Assembly: GCA_938091935.1 (NCBI GenBank)
Contig: CALKNV010000001.1
Coordinates: 1 to 64,000 of the forward strand
DNA: 64,000 bases
Direction: 5' to 3'
Source of the DNA: an uncultured Pseudomonadales bacterium
GTDB lineage: Bacteria > Pseudomonadota > Gammaproteobacteria > Pseudomonadales > Pseudohongiellaceae
The position numbers were made by a program, and so were the translations under genes. A model generated the notes under the pieces. That model was not told where the DNA came from. It was given only the letters and a program-made list of their open reading frames with translations, and did no database searches. Below are positions 63,787 to 64,000 of this stretch, piece by piece. Each line of letters begins with the position of its first letter. Within the stretch, counting starts at the first letter, position 1.

Positions 63787-64000
63787 ATGTTAGAAGACCA
63801 AGAACTCATCCAATGGTTTAGGGCGTCGACGGCCTATATCAATGCCCACCGGGGCAAAGTCTTTGTCGTTTACTTGGGCGGCGGGGCCCTGGCCTGTCCC
63901 AATTTTGCCAATATCGTGCACGACCTCGCCCTGTTGCATAGCCTGGACGTAAAGCTGGTCCTGGTTCATGGCGCGCGGCCCCAGATTAGCGCAGCACTTG
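63787..64000 (+). CDS. argA: amino-acid N-acetyltransferase (N-acetylglutamate synthase), 5' part
   Basis: The window ends after 71 codons, so the ORF track missed it. MLEDQELIQWFRASTAYINAHRGKVFVVYLGG, NFANIVHDLALLHSLDVKLVLVHGARPQI is the amino-acid-kinase-like N-terminal domain of ArgA. First committed step of arginine synthesis, acetylating glutamate; classical ArgA is feedback-inhibited by arginine. Its presence with ArgE shows the linear (acetylornithine-hydrolysing) version of the pathway is at least encoded. Confidence 0.92.
   Translation, partial: MLEDQELIQWFRASTAYINAHRGKVFVVYLGGGALACPNFANIVHDLALLHSLDVKLVLVHGARPQISAAL

Overview
The window is chromosomal DNA of a free-living gammaproteobacterium, most likely an aerobic marine lineage related to pseudomonads/Cellvibrionales. 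Three things suggest this. Conserved gene blocks have the order known from Pseudomonas: hemB/trxA/rho/ubiD with hemCDXY and divergent argH, lptM-lysA-dapF-DUF484, gshB-tonB-algH-ruvX, and pilT | yggS-proC-yggT-metX-metW-rdgB-hemW. The Gram-negative envelope genes (TonB, LptM, lipoprotein and periplasmic signals, PilT) fit the same picture. The family-level identities are also gamma-like throughout. No rRNA, tRNA, CRISPR array, IS transposase or prophage gene was seen.

Region 0-8.6 kb holds a catabolic CoA cluster. A minus-strand operon, read from 8.56 kb leftward, encodes an acyl-CoA dehydrogenase, an HMG-CoA-synthase-like/DUF35 fusion, an SCP2-type thiolase, a second long dehydrogenase of the methylsuccinyl-CoA dehydrogenase type, a hydratase-2 (MaoC) protein and a close relative of mesaconyl-CoA C1-C4 CoA transferase (Mct). 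It converges on a plus-strand short-chain-dehydrogenase-fold gene. That protein carries both sequence signatures of halohydrin dehalogenases: T-x4-Y-x-G in place of the nucleotide-binding glycine motif, and S-x12-Y-x3-R. The set looks like a beta-oxidation route for a branched dicarboxylate (succinate-type) CoA ester. It resembles the benzylsuccinate (bbs) logic but is built around an Mct-type isomerase. I consider it the most novel part of the window.

Region 8.6-23.4 kb is housekeeping mixed with decay. It contains thpR, two acetyltransferases, an ABC exporter whose permease has collapsed to a remnant, a beta-lactamase-fold hydrolase, a DUF885 lipoprotein, cysQ, yrfG-hslR, gshA and a TVP38-flavoprotein fusion. 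Broken genes are a YdeI/DUF1801 protein with two nonsense codons, the ABC permease, a FliL-like remnant, and (near 36 kb) a methyltransferase lacking its SAM-binding motif.

Region 23.4-38.7 kb covers tetrapyrrole synthesis (hemB, hemCDXY), trxA, rho, ubiD, argH, an HtrA-type protease and an OmpR/EnvZ-type two-component pair. Region 38.7-45.9 kb has a GldA/F/G-like ABC system and the lysine/diaminopimelate block. Region 45.9-51.8 kb is an accessory surface-polysaccharide island: a 1079-residue triple-domain glycosyltransferase, two rhamnosyltransferase-like GT2 enzymes and a membrane protein. It lies where xerC would be expected. Region 51.9-64 kb covers glutathione synthesis, a TonB-like protein, AlgH, RuvX, PilT, proline and methionine synthesis, RdgB, HemW, a pterin dehydratase, ArgE and the start of ArgA, which runs off the window.
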